A stretch of DNA of 37,106 nt from Crocinitomix sp. (GTDB lineage Bacteria; Bacteroidota; Bacteroidia; Flavobacteriales_D; Crocinitomicaceae), in the NCBI GenBank assembly GCA_013138735.1, contig WTCE01000104.1:1-37106 (forward strand), written 5' to 3'. Below, one piece after another: positions 17,116 to 24,400 of this stretch; the stretch's first letter is position 1; the number at the start of each line of letters is the position of its first letter. A model generated the notes under the pieces. It worked only from the letters and a program-made list of their open reading frames with translations, made no database searches and was not told where the DNA came from. The translations under genes were made by a program, and so were the position numbers.

Positions 17116-17123
17116 TACATTTG
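17116..17123 (+). promoter_or_regulatory. -7 element of the TetR gene, near-leaderless start
   Basis: TACATTTG matches TAnnTTTG fully. Only five bases separate it from the ATG at 17129, so transcription starting at the usual distance would begin at or within a base or two of the start codon. No TTG is found at the expected -33 position, where the operator lies. Confidence 0.6.
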
Positions 17124-17128
17124 CGGAT

Positions 17129-17725
17129 ATGAAAGGTAAGGCCGAACTAACGACCGCGTTTATTATTAGTACCGTTGCGCCCATCTTTAACAAGAGCGGT
17201 TACAATGGCACAAGTATGTCGGACATTACCAAAGCAACCGGTTTAACGAAGGGCGCTATTTACGGAAATTTCAAGAATAAAGAAGATTTGGCTTTTGCCG
17301 CTTTCAAATTCAATGTTGATAAAGTGGTTGATCAAATTAAATCTGAATTGATTCAAATTGATTCTCCTGTAGCCCAATTGCGCGCCTTGCTAAATTACTA
17401 TCGCAGGTACAGATCTCATACTGTTGAAATAGGTGGATGTCCAATTTTGAATATTGGGGTAGATGCTAATCATCAAAATTCTGAGTTATTAGGGAAGGTC
17501 CAAGATGTCGTAAAAAAATTACAGTTCTACATTCGCAAAATGATTGAATTGGGGCAAGCTGCCAAAGAGATTAAAGCGGAGATTAATGCGGAGCAATATG
17601 CTAAACGGATTTTTGCCTTAATTGAAGGAGCAATTTTTATGACTGTTACTATGAATGACGACAGTTATGTGGACGATATGATGGATCATGCAGATAGGAT
17701 TGTTGACAAAGAATTGATTGAATAA
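17129..17725 (+). CDS. TetR/AcrR-family transcriptional regulator
   Basis: A 198-residue regulator with an N-terminal helix-turn-helix at about residues 28-50 (GTSMSDITKATGLTKGAIYGNF, classical TetR_N spacing) and an all-helical ligand-binding C-terminal domain containing GGCPILNIGVDANH. It probably represses its own gene and the downstream alpha/beta hydrolase, because matching 14-bp operators lie before each gene. The inducing ligand is unknown; lipid-like or ester compounds would suit the hydrolase, but that is speculation. Confidence 0.92.
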   Translation: MKGKAELTTAFIISTVAPIFNKSGYNGTSMSDITKATGLTKGAIYGNFKNKEDLAFAAFKFNVDKVVDQIKSELIQIDSPVAQLRALLNYYRRYRSHTVEIGGCPILNIGVDANHQNSELLGKVQDVVKKLQFYIRKMIELGQAAKEIKAEINAEQYAKRIFALIEGAIFMTVTMNDDSYVDDMMDHADRIVDKELIE

Positions 17726-17743
17726 AATTTTTTAACTAAAAAT

Positions 17744-17757
17744 ATACCGATTGGTAT
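17744..17757. promoter_or_regulatory. TetR operator O2 upstream of the hydrolase gene
   Basis: ATACCGATTGGTAT is the exact reverse complement of O1 (17094-17107), within a shared AAATATACC context, and lies 13 bases before the hydrolase ATG. A second operator at this point implies separate control of the hydrolase, not only read-through from the tetR promoter. No clear TAnnTTTG element is seen beside it. Confidence 0.75.
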
Positions 17758-17770
17758 AAAATATAAAATT

Positions 17771-18631
17771 ATGGCCGCACAACAAACAGTGTTAAAAATA
17801 TATTTTGGTGTTCTGTCGTTCGTAGCGCCTTCACGAGCGGCAAAAAAGAGCTTTGATCTTTTTCAAAAAGTGCGTAAAAAAGACATTCGGCCAAGGGAGG
17901 CATCTTTTTTTAAGAGCGCTCGGCATTTTCAAGTAGAAGCGATATTGGACCAAAACAAGGTTGATCAAATTGACTGTTATGAATTGGGAGATCCCAAGCA
18001 AGATCTTGTTGTATTAGTGCACGGTTGGGATTCGAATGCTGGCAGCATGTCACAAATTGCGAATAAATTGGTTGAAGAGGGGAAACGGGTAGTGCTTTTT
18101 AATTTACCTGGGCATGCTTTTTCGGTTCATCATTCAACAAATTTACTCGAGTGTAAAAATGCAGTTACGGCGGTTTTAAACCATTTAAAACCAATGTCAG
18201 GTTTTTCAGTTGTAAGTCATTCTTTTGGATCTGCGGTGGTAGCCTATGCGCTTTCTAAAAACAACTATGAATTGGATAAATTAATATTTCTAACCAATCC
18301 CAATCGCGTAGAGCACATTTTTAAAGACTTTAAAAACTTTATTGGCTTGAACAATCGTGCCTATTTAGCCTTGCTGAAATTGACGCAAGACAAATTAGGG
18401 GAACCCATTCATGCTGTTAGTGTAGCCGCCAATTTAACAGGGGTGAACTATCAAAAATTATTACTCATTCATGATAAAAACGATAAAGTTTTAGATTATT
18501 CTAACTCCTTAGAGGTAAAGGATGGGAACCCAAAGGCTGAGCTATTGACGTTTGAGAATATTGGGCACTATAAAATGCTTTGGAATAAGGAAGTAATTAA
18601 CAATTGCGCGATTTTCTTGAATAATGATTAG
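17771..18631 (+). CDS. Alpha/beta hydrolase
   Basis: A 286-residue serine hydrolase with no signal peptide. The oxyanion-side motif is VLVHGWDSNAGS (81-92). The nucleophile elbow is SHSFG (149-153, Ser151), where the first Gly of GxSxG is replaced by Ser. The acid is probably Asp238 in HDKNDKVLDY and the base is His266 in NIGHYKML. An esterase or lipase-like activity is probable; the substrate is unknown. The upstream TetR gene and operator suggest inducible expression. Repeats fill the downstream spacer. Confidence 0.87.
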   Translation: MAAQQTVLKIYFGVLSFVAPSRAAKKSFDLFQKVRKKDIRPREASFFKSARHFQVEAILDQNKVDQIDCYELGDPKQDLVVLVHGWDSNAGSMSQIANKLVEEGKRVVLFNLPGHAFSVHHSTNLLECKNAVTAVLNHLKPMSGFSVVSHSFGSAVVAYALSKNNYELDKLIFLTNPNRVEHIFKDFKNFIGLNNRAYLALLKLTQDKLGEPIHAVSVAANLTGVNYQKLLLIHDKNDKVLDYSNSLEVKDGNPKAELLTFENIGHYKMLWNKEVINNCAIFLNND

Positions 18632-18660
18632 TTGCTGAGGCAAGAGGTATAAAAAGATAG

Positions 18661-18698
18661 TAGATCGCTGCGCTGTTAGTACTTAGATCGCTTTGCTA
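18661..18698. repeat. Dispersed ATCGCT-type repeat, copy B
   Basis: TAGATCGCTGCGCTG (18661-18675) and TTAGTACTTAGATCGCTTTG plus CTA (18676-18698) match the units after rlmH at 1578-1639, about 17 kb away. Both copies sit at the 3' side of a gene. Confidence 0.7.
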
Positions 18699-18720
18699 TT
18701 AGATTCCAACTAAATCATTG

Positions 18721-18901
18721 AAACCGCGTCAAATCGCATTGATAATTGCGCATTGTTCATTGCCCATTTAAACCGCGTCAAACCGCATTAATAATTGCAC
18801 ACTTCGACGAGCTCAGCGCGGCGCATTGAACATTGCACATTGATACCCACGTCAAACCGCATTGATAATTGCCCATTGAAACCACGTCAAATCGCATTCA
18901 C
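18721..18901. repeat. Interrupted four-copy repeat AACCGCGTCAAATCGCATT
   Basis: Near-identical units start at about 18721, 18769, 18846 and 18879, each an ACCRCGTCAAAYCGCATT core, the first three followed by GATAATTGC or AATAATTGC. Between them lie CATTG-rich stretches (for example GCATTGAACATTGCACATTG). One insert, CTTCGACGAGCTCAGCGCG (from about 18802), resembles a widespread Bacteroidota intergenic element. There is no ORF. The spacer from 18632 to 19061 holds these repeats, copy B and the FIST upstream region, and nothing else that I can support. Confidence 0.8.
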
Positions 18902-18957
18902 CCCATTAAATTATTAAAAACAAGTCATCCGTCTTTGAAATTCTACCCGATAAAGAG

Positions 18958-18985
18958 TTGTAGCATACTTATTAATTTAATTTTA
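18958..18985 (+). promoter_or_regulatory. Possible promoter of the FIST/kinase cluster
   Basis: TTG (18958-18960), a 17-base spacer and TAATTTTA (7 of 8 positions of TAnnTTTG) precede the FIST gene by about 75 bases. The match is imperfect and in very AT-rich sequence. A purine-rich GGTAAGGAAAA directly before the ATG at 19062 could serve as a ribosome binding site. Confidence 0.33.
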
Positions 18986-19061
18986 CTAATTTAACACCTA
19001 AGTATATAAACCTATTATAATGGCTCATGGTCATTCTGATTTATAAAGCCGGTAAGGAAAA

Positions 19062-20171
19062 ATGAAAATTGATAATTTTGTTTGGAACGACTTGAAGGAA
19101 AAGCCTTCAAAGACCAATAGGGTACTTGTTTTATGCGCTTTTGGTCGCTCAGGTGATCAGCAACCAACCCATGCGGCTTTAAAAGAGAAATATCCGAATG
19201 GTGAAATTATACTTTTTAGCACATCTGGACATTTTATTTCATCAGTAATTCATGATGATCAGCCGATTGTATCCGTTATAGAATTCAATAAATCAACATT
19301 TGAAGTTCGGAGCTATTCCAATGAGAATTATGGAGAATGCTTGGCTATGGGAACAGCAATTGGTGCTGATGTAGGTAAGACTGCAAAAGGAGTGTGCATT
19401 ATCTCAGATGGTGGAGTCGTAAACGGAACGCAGCTAATAGAAGGGATTAATTCTCAAATCATTGCTGATATTCCAATTTTTGGAGGAATGGCTGGCGACG
19501 GAACACGCTTTCAAAAAACCTTGGTTGGTGTTAATGCCGAACCAGAATCGGGCAGAGTAGGTGCAATTTCATTCTATGGAGATGCTCTTCAAATAAAATC
19601 AAATTGCGATTCCGGTTGGATAAGTTTAGGATTGGAATTCAAAATCACATCATCTGTCGCGAATAAATTAATTGAATTGAATGATAAAAACGCTTACGAC
19701 GTTTTGTACGATTTCCTTGCGCCAGAAAATCAAGAAGATTTTGCTAAAACAACCCTTTATTACCCTTTTAGTTTGGTAGAAGATGGAGTTGCAAATGTCA
19801 TTCGCACGCCAATTTTGGTCGATCATGTTAATAAAACATTGACCTATGCTGGTGACATGCCGGAAGGTGCGACTGTTAAATTGATGAAATCCGGAACCAT
19901 GCAATTATTAGATTCTACTGTGGATGTGGCAAAATATTGCGCTACGGAAGATCAAAAACCAAGTTTTATCTTTGCTACATCATGTGTCGGAAGAAGAGTG
20001 GTGTTGGATGATATGGCAAATGAAGAATATACGGAGTTGCAAAGCGTGTTTGGTAGTGAAAGCAGTTATTTTGGATTTTATTCATATGGCGAGTTTTCAC
20101 GATCGGGAATCGAGGAGAATTGTAAATTGCATAATCAAACCCTTGCCTTGGCTGTCTTAACAGAAAATTAA
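19062..20171 (+). CDS. FIST-domain signal transduction protein
   Basis: A 369-residue soluble protein made of FIST_N (about 18-220) and FIST_C (about 225-350) domains, a family proposed to sense small ligands, possibly amino acids, in the cytoplasm. Recognisable blocks are VLVLCAFGRSGDQQ, CIISDGGVVNGTQLIEGI, IFGGMAGDG (the conserved GG-AGD turn), FATSCVGRR and FGFYSYGE plus LHNQTLALAVL at the C-terminus. Its TAA is followed without a gap by the ATG of a soluble histidine kinase, so the pair is almost certainly co-translated and probably functions as sensor plus kinase. It leads the signalling cluster 19062-28242. Confidence 0.92.
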   Translation: MKIDNFVWNDLKEKPSKTNRVLVLCAFGRSGDQQPTHAALKEKYPNGEIILFSTSGHFISSVIHDDQPIVSVIEFNKSTFEVRSYSNENYGECLAMGTAIGADVGKTAKGVCIISDGGVVNGTQLIEGINSQIIADIPIFGGMAGDGTRFQKTLVGVNAEPESGRVGAISFYGDALQIKSNCDSGWISLGLEFKITSSVANKLIELNDKNAYDVLYDFLAPENQEDFAKTTLYYPFSLVEDGVANVIRTPILVDHVNKTLTYAGDMPEGATVKLMKSGTMQLLDSTVDVAKYCATEDQKPSFIFATSCVGRRVVLDDMANEEYTELQSVFGSESSYFGFYSYGEFSRSGIEENCKLHNQTLALAVLTEN

Positions 20172-21041
20172 ATGGAAGAGATTCACAGATTACTGCGCAG
20201 ACAAATTGAGCGTAGCGGCGTTAATTTGAAGGCGACCGAAGATGGCAGGGCTTTGTTAGATACACTGGATAAAACGTATAAACATTTTGAAGATGAGCGC
20301 AAAATTCTGGAGGAGAGCGCAAAACGAATGTTGGAGCGGATTAGCAGTTCGAATGAAAACTTACTGACTATTATCAGCACATTAGATGGGTTTAATTATC
20401 ATGTCTCCCATGATCTTAAAACAAGCATGATCCATACGGTTTCATTGAGTAAAATGATTCAAAAATATCAGGAAGCTGAGAATCCTGAAAAAGTCAAAGA
20501 AATCTTAAATAAATTAGTAAATAACTCAGAAAATGGGCTTAATTTGGTTGAGAAATTTTTACGGATTTCTCAATTCAATACACAATTGGTAGAGCAAGAT
20601 TTAACCACTATTAACATCCCGGATTTAATCAATTCAATTGCCAAAGAATTAGATTTTAAGTCACCGTATGAAATAAACTTTGCACAAACAGAGTTTACCG
20701 AGCTAAATGCCAAAGAAGTGGGTATACAAAGCCTTTTCCATAATTTATTGACAAATGCCATTAAATATCGCGAATCCAAGCGAACCCTTAAGATAGATAT
20801 TCGTCTTGTACAAAACGGACGCGACAAACTCATTTACTTTAAGGACAATGGAATTGGAATTGACCTCGAATCTAATCGTGATAAAATGTTTAAGCCATTT
20901 GTCAGAATTGAAAATGGATTAAACAAAGAAGGGACAGGTGTAGGTCTATTTCTTGTGAAAAAAATTGTGGGCGAGCATAATGGAACTATAAAGGTGAATA
21001 GTGTATTGGATGAGGGGACAGAATTTATTATAACTTTTTAA
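20172..21041 (+). CDS. Soluble sensor histidine kinase paired with FIST (HK1)
   Basis: 289 residues, no membrane segment. An N-terminal helical region (1-70, RLLRRQIERSG... and EDERKILEESAKRML) is probably a coiled coil that couples to the FIST protein. The dimerisation/phospho-acceptor helix carries FNYHVSHDLKTSM with phospho-acceptor His80. The catalytic domain has the N box (LFHNLLTNAIKY), DNGIGID and GTGVGLFLVKKI, all intact. The proline after HDLKT in ordinary HisKA boxes is absent. It starts immediately after the FIST stop and is followed by a lone receiver 34 bases on. Autophosphorylation and transfer to that receiver are inferred. Confidence 0.92.
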   Translation: MEEIHRLLRRQIERSGVNLKATEDGRALLDTLDKTYKHFEDERKILEESAKRMLERISSSNENLLTIISTLDGFNYHVSHDLKTSMIHTVSLSKMIQKYQEAENPEKVKEILNKLVNNSENGLNLVEKFLRISQFNTQLVEQDLTTINIPDLINSIAKELDFKSPYEINFAQTEFTELNAKEVGIQSLFHNLLTNAIKYRESKRTLKIDIRLVQNGRDKLIYFKDNGIGIDLESNRDKMFKPFVRIENGLNKEGTGVGLFLVKKIVGEHNGTIKVNSVLDEGTEFIITF

Positions 21042-21075
21042 AAGCACAAAATCAGAATAGAATAATCAAAAAACT

Positions 21076-21480
21076 ATGAGTGAAAAATTAGATTTTTTTA
21101 TAATTGATGATTCAGACGTAAATAACTATTACACGGAGGATTTATTAAACGAATTTGAGTTTACAAATTCGATAACCACATTTCTTAAAGCAACAGAAGG
21201 ATTAGCAGAATTAACAAAACGTATTCAAGAAAAAACAAAATTGCCTGACGTTGTCTTTTTAGATATTCGTATGCCAGAAATGGACGGATTCGAATTTATA
21301 GAAGAATTAGATGAGGTCTTAGATGATCAAGAATTGACGTCTAAAATTTTCATTTTAACTTCTAGCAAACACAGAAGAGATGTGGAATCTTTTGAAAAAC
21401 AAAAAATTGCTTGTGAATTTTTAAATAAACCACTTGAAAAGAATGAAATTATTTCAATGGTTGATAAGCATTTCAGCTGA
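21076..21480 (+). CDS. Stand-alone response-regulator receiver domain
   Basis: 134 residues consisting of a single CheY-like receiver with no output domain. The acidic pair is Asp11/Asp12 (IIDDSD), the phospho-acceptor is Asp63 (VVFLDIRMPEMDG), the switch Thr95/Ser96 is in ILTSS, and the conserved Lys118 is in NKPL. It is the only receiver among five histidine kinases, so it may be a common phosphoryl acceptor or a relay to an unlinked protein. Its stop overlaps a possible CTG start of the next kinase (CTGA, 21477-21480). Confidence 0.93.
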   Translation: MSEKLDFFIIDDSDVNNYYTEDLLNEFEFTNSITTFLKATEGLAELTKRIQEKTKLPDVVFLDIRMPEMDGFEFIEELDEVLDDQELTSKIFILTSSKHRRDVESFEKQKIACEFLNKPLEKNEIISMVDKHFS

Positions 21481-21509
21481 AACTTAAGAAAAACATATCA
21501 TTTCAGTAT

Positions 21510-22436
21510 TTGATAACTGGTGTTGCTTTTGGATTATTGTTTCCAATCATTGCTATTGTTGCGGATTGCTTTTTCTTTAATGATTTAGAAGTAACTTTTG
21601 CTGCTATAATCAAACGGATCAATAATAACCCCATTCATTTTATCATTTTAACCGCGCCTATTATTTTAGGAGGAGCCTTCTATTATATCGGTCGGTATGC
21701 GGTGAGGCAAAGAAAATCAAATTACGAATTGGTTCAGGCGAACATGGTGATGAAGGAAACAAATGAACTTTTGGATACCTTCAATTATCACGTCAGTCAT
21801 GATTTGAAAAATGTGCTCAACAATCAAATTGTATTGTCTCGTATGATGAGCAAATATGTTGCTAAAAATGATCATCAAAAATTGACCGAAATATCTGATA
21901 AATTAATTGACGTTAGTGAAAAAGGCCTTGCAACAGTGATGCAGTTTTTGGTCATGAGTAAGGAAGGGTATTTAATTAACGCAGAAACCAGCGAAATTAA
22001 TATCCAAGCCGAAATGGCCAAAATTTTGGTTGAAAATGGCTGCGAAGACCGTATTAAAGTAAAGTTTACTCGAACTGATTTTTATTCAATCGAATTACAA
22101 CGCAAAGTGTTTGAAACTATTTTTGTCAACCTTTTAACCAATACAATTAAATACAATAAAAGCAGTCCAAGTGTTGATATTCAGTTGATTAAACATGTGG
22201 ATGGAAAGCAAATCTTATTTAAAGACAACGGGATTGGAATTGATCTTGAAAAAAACAACGACAAAATTTTCACCCCTTTTCAACGATTTAGTGAATCTTC
22301 TGATGTAGAAGGGACAGGTGTTGGCTTATTTATAATTAAAAAGTTGATTCAAGCACATAGCGGAACGATATCGGTTAAGAGTAAGTTAGGCGAAGGAACC
22401 GAATTCACTATACTTTTCCCTAATACTCAAAATTAA
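21510..22436 (+). CDS. Two-TM sensor histidine kinase (HK2); start uncertain
   Basis: 308 residues from the TTG at 21510. Two transmembrane segments (about 2-23 and 43-62) flank a short periplasmic loop of about 20 residues. A coiled-coil linker leads to FNYHVSHDLKNVLNN with phospho-acceptor His97, then an intact HATPase_c (VNLLTNTIKYN, DNGIGID, GTGVGLFIIKKL). TTG 21510 would start inside what reads as the first helix. The frame remains open upstream for 15 codons, and translation from CTG 21477, inside the preceding stop as CTGA, would give M-KLKKNISFQYLITG, a natural positively charged membrane-protein start. I keep the conventional start and flag the alternative. The H-box has Asn instead of Thr in HDLKN. 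Confidence 0.85.
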   Translation: MITGVAFGLLFPIIAIVADCFFFNDLEVTFAAIIKRINNNPIHFIILTAPIILGGAFYYIGRYAVRQRKSNYELVQANMVMKETNELLDTFNYHVSHDLKNVLNNQIVLSRMMSKYVAKNDHQKLTEISDKLIDVSEKGLATVMQFLVMSKEGYLINAETSEINIQAEMAKILVENGCEDRIKVKFTRTDFYSIELQRKVFETIFVNLLTNTIKYNKSSPSVDIQLIKHVDGKQILFKDNGIGIDLEKNNDKIFTPFQRFSESSDVEGTGVGLFIIKKLIQAHSGTISVKSKLGEGTEFTILFPNTQN

Positions 22437-22479
22437 AGCCAAAAATGACCATATACATGAACCATATAATAGTACAATA

Positions 22480-24399
22480 ATGTATAAGGCACTTCTGACA
22501 TTCTTTACCGTTTTAATGGTGGCTACGGCTTATTCAGTCAAGGTCATTCAGGTGACCAATTCGAGTACAAAAATTATTGGTAAGGATGTCTTGTATTTTG
22601 AAGATGAAACAAATGCTGTTTCCTTAAATCAGGCCGTTCAGTTTGCAAATTCTGGCGAATTTGAAACATGCAGTATGGATGTTTTTGCAAGGCCATCTTC
22701 GCCTTCTTTACATTGGTTTTCATTTAGGGTTGAATCATTTATACAGGATGAATTATGGATCAATGTTGTTAACCAAGGGTTTAATAATATTAATTTTTAT
22801 CTCTTAGATGAGCAAATGAACCTGCTGGACTCTGTGAAAACAGGAGCTGAATTACCAGCCGAAACACGCAAACGAAAATCTAAAACATTTTGGTTTAATT
22901 TATTTCAAGATGAAGAAGTTGGAGTGCGCACGGTATTTTTACAAATAAAATTTTCGGGAATTTTAGAAGTGCCAATTCTATTGGGAGGCTATGAAGAATT
23001 GGTTGAGGTTGAAGATGAAAGTGAACTCTATGGACTTATGTTTATTGGAGCGTTATTAGTGATGCTCTTGTATAACGGTTTTTTGGCTTTTTTTACAAAG
23101 GATGTGGTTTATGTTTACTATACGGGATACATTCTTTTTATGCTGGTTATTACAACACACGTTAATAATTATCCAATAATGCCCACCTTTTTTGGGAGTT
23201 ACTTTACCTATGAATTTTTATTCGTTTGGATTTCGCCCGTATCCATTTTTATGGCCATGTTCATTATTCGATATCTCGAATTGGATAAATTTGCGAAAAA
23301 ATCGGCCAATGTTATTCGCGTTTTTGCGGGACTTTCATTTTTAGTAGGTTTATGTAACCTGTTTATTCCTGCGGCTTACCTGACTAATGTTTATCAAATA
23401 TGTACAGTTTTGTTACTGGTTATTTGCATGGTTATTGGTTATAAACAATGGATTAACGGACATAGAAGAGCAAAGTTTTATTCGATAGGCTGGACAATCA
23501 ACATCATATCTGTTTTAGTTTTTATTGCTGTTTCAAATGGATTATTACCCTACAATTCATTGTCTCGAAACAGTATGTATTTTGGTGTGGTTTGTGAACT
23601 AGTTATTTTTTCCATAGCCTTGGCAGAGCGCCTCAACGAATTGAAAACCGAACAAATGCTGTTGAATAAGAAGTTAGTAGCAGTCAATGAAAATTTGGTG
23701 GTCAGTAATGAATCACTCGATTCGTTTAATTATCATGTAAGCCATGATTTAAAAACGGTGCTAAATAATAGCAATGCTTTAACCCGGATGATCAAAAAGT
23801 ATAATCTTAAAAAAGATCATAAAAAGGTAGAAGAGATTTCAGAAAAATTAATCGCTGTGACTCAAAATGGGGTCGAAACAGTTCAAAGCTTTCTGTCTTT
23901 AAGTACAATTAATGCATTGAATCAAACCAACGAATTGGAAGAAATTAAATTGACAGATGAAATAAAAGCAATTGTTACATTGAACGGCTTAGATGAATTC
24001 ATTGACGTAGAAATAACCAAAAATGAACTGGGTACGATTTTGATGCACAAAAAGGCTTTTCAAAGTGTTTTTATGAATTTTTTCACCAATACAATTAAAT
24101 TCAATAAGAATAATCCGCAGGCAAAGATTGAGTTTTTAAAAATGGGTGAATTCATGCAAATTATATACGAAGATAACGGAATTGGAATTGACATGATAAA
24201 AAATATAAAGCTTGTTTTTGCTCCATTTGAGCGTATAAAAGGAGGCGTAGAAACCGAAGGAAGTGGCGTTGGTCTGTATTTAGTAAAAAGAATTATTGAA
24301 AATTATGGCGGTTCAATTGAAATTCAAAGTAAATTAAACGCCGGCGTAAAATTTATTATAACAATGCCCGAACTGCAAGATATAAGCAAGACAACTTAA
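22480..24399 (+). CDS. 7TMR-DISM sensor histidine kinase (HK3)
   Basis: 639 residues with an N-terminal signal peptide (1-19) and a periplasmic 7TMR-DISMED2 beta-sandwich (about 30-172, with WFSFRV, ELWINVVNQGF and FWFNLF strands), a fold thought to bind carbohydrate-like ligands. Seven transmembrane helices follow (about 184-382), then a coiled coil (383-412). The H-box is SFNYHVSHDLKTVLNN with His422, and the catalytic domain has NFFTNTIKFN, DNGIGID and GSGVGLYL. It is followed after one base by a close paralogue. There is no receiver or output domain, so phosphotransfer to the lone receiver or to unlinked regulators is inferred. Confidence 0.92.
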   Translation: MYKALLTFFTVLMVATAYSVKVIQVTNSSTKIIGKDVLYFEDETNAVSLNQAVQFANSGEFETCSMDVFARPSSPSLHWFSFRVESFIQDELWINVVNQGFNNINFYLLDEQMNLLDSVKTGAELPAETRKRKSKTFWFNLFQDEEVGVRTVFLQIKFSGILEVPILLGGYEELVEVEDESELYGLMFIGALLVMLLYNGFLAFFTKDVVYVYYTGYILFMLVITTHVNNYPIMPTFFGSYFTYEFLFVWISPVSIFMAMFIIRYLELDKFAKKSANVIRVFAGLSFLVGLCNLFIPAAYLTNVYQICTVLLLVICMVIGYKQWINGHRRAKFYSIGWTINIISVLVFIAVSNGLLPYNSLSRNSMYFGVVCELVIFSIALAERLNELKTEQMLLNKKLVAVNENLVVSNESLDSFNYHVSHDLKTVLNNSNALTRMIKKYNLKKDHKKVEEISEKLIAVTQNGVETVQSFLSLSTINALNQTNELEEIKLTDEIKAIVTLNGLDEFIDVEITKNELGTILMHKKAFQSVFMNFFTNTIKFNKNNPQAKIEFLKMGEFMQIIYEDNGIGIDMIKNIKLVFAPFERIKGGVETEGSGVGLYLVKRIIENYGGSIEIQSKLNAGVKFIITMPELQDISKTT

Positions 24400-24400
24400 C

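Noticed and set aside
18721-18901. CRISPR-like short repeats
   Set aside because: Only four imperfect units with irregular spacing (about 48, 77 and 33 bases) and spacers that are themselves repetitive.
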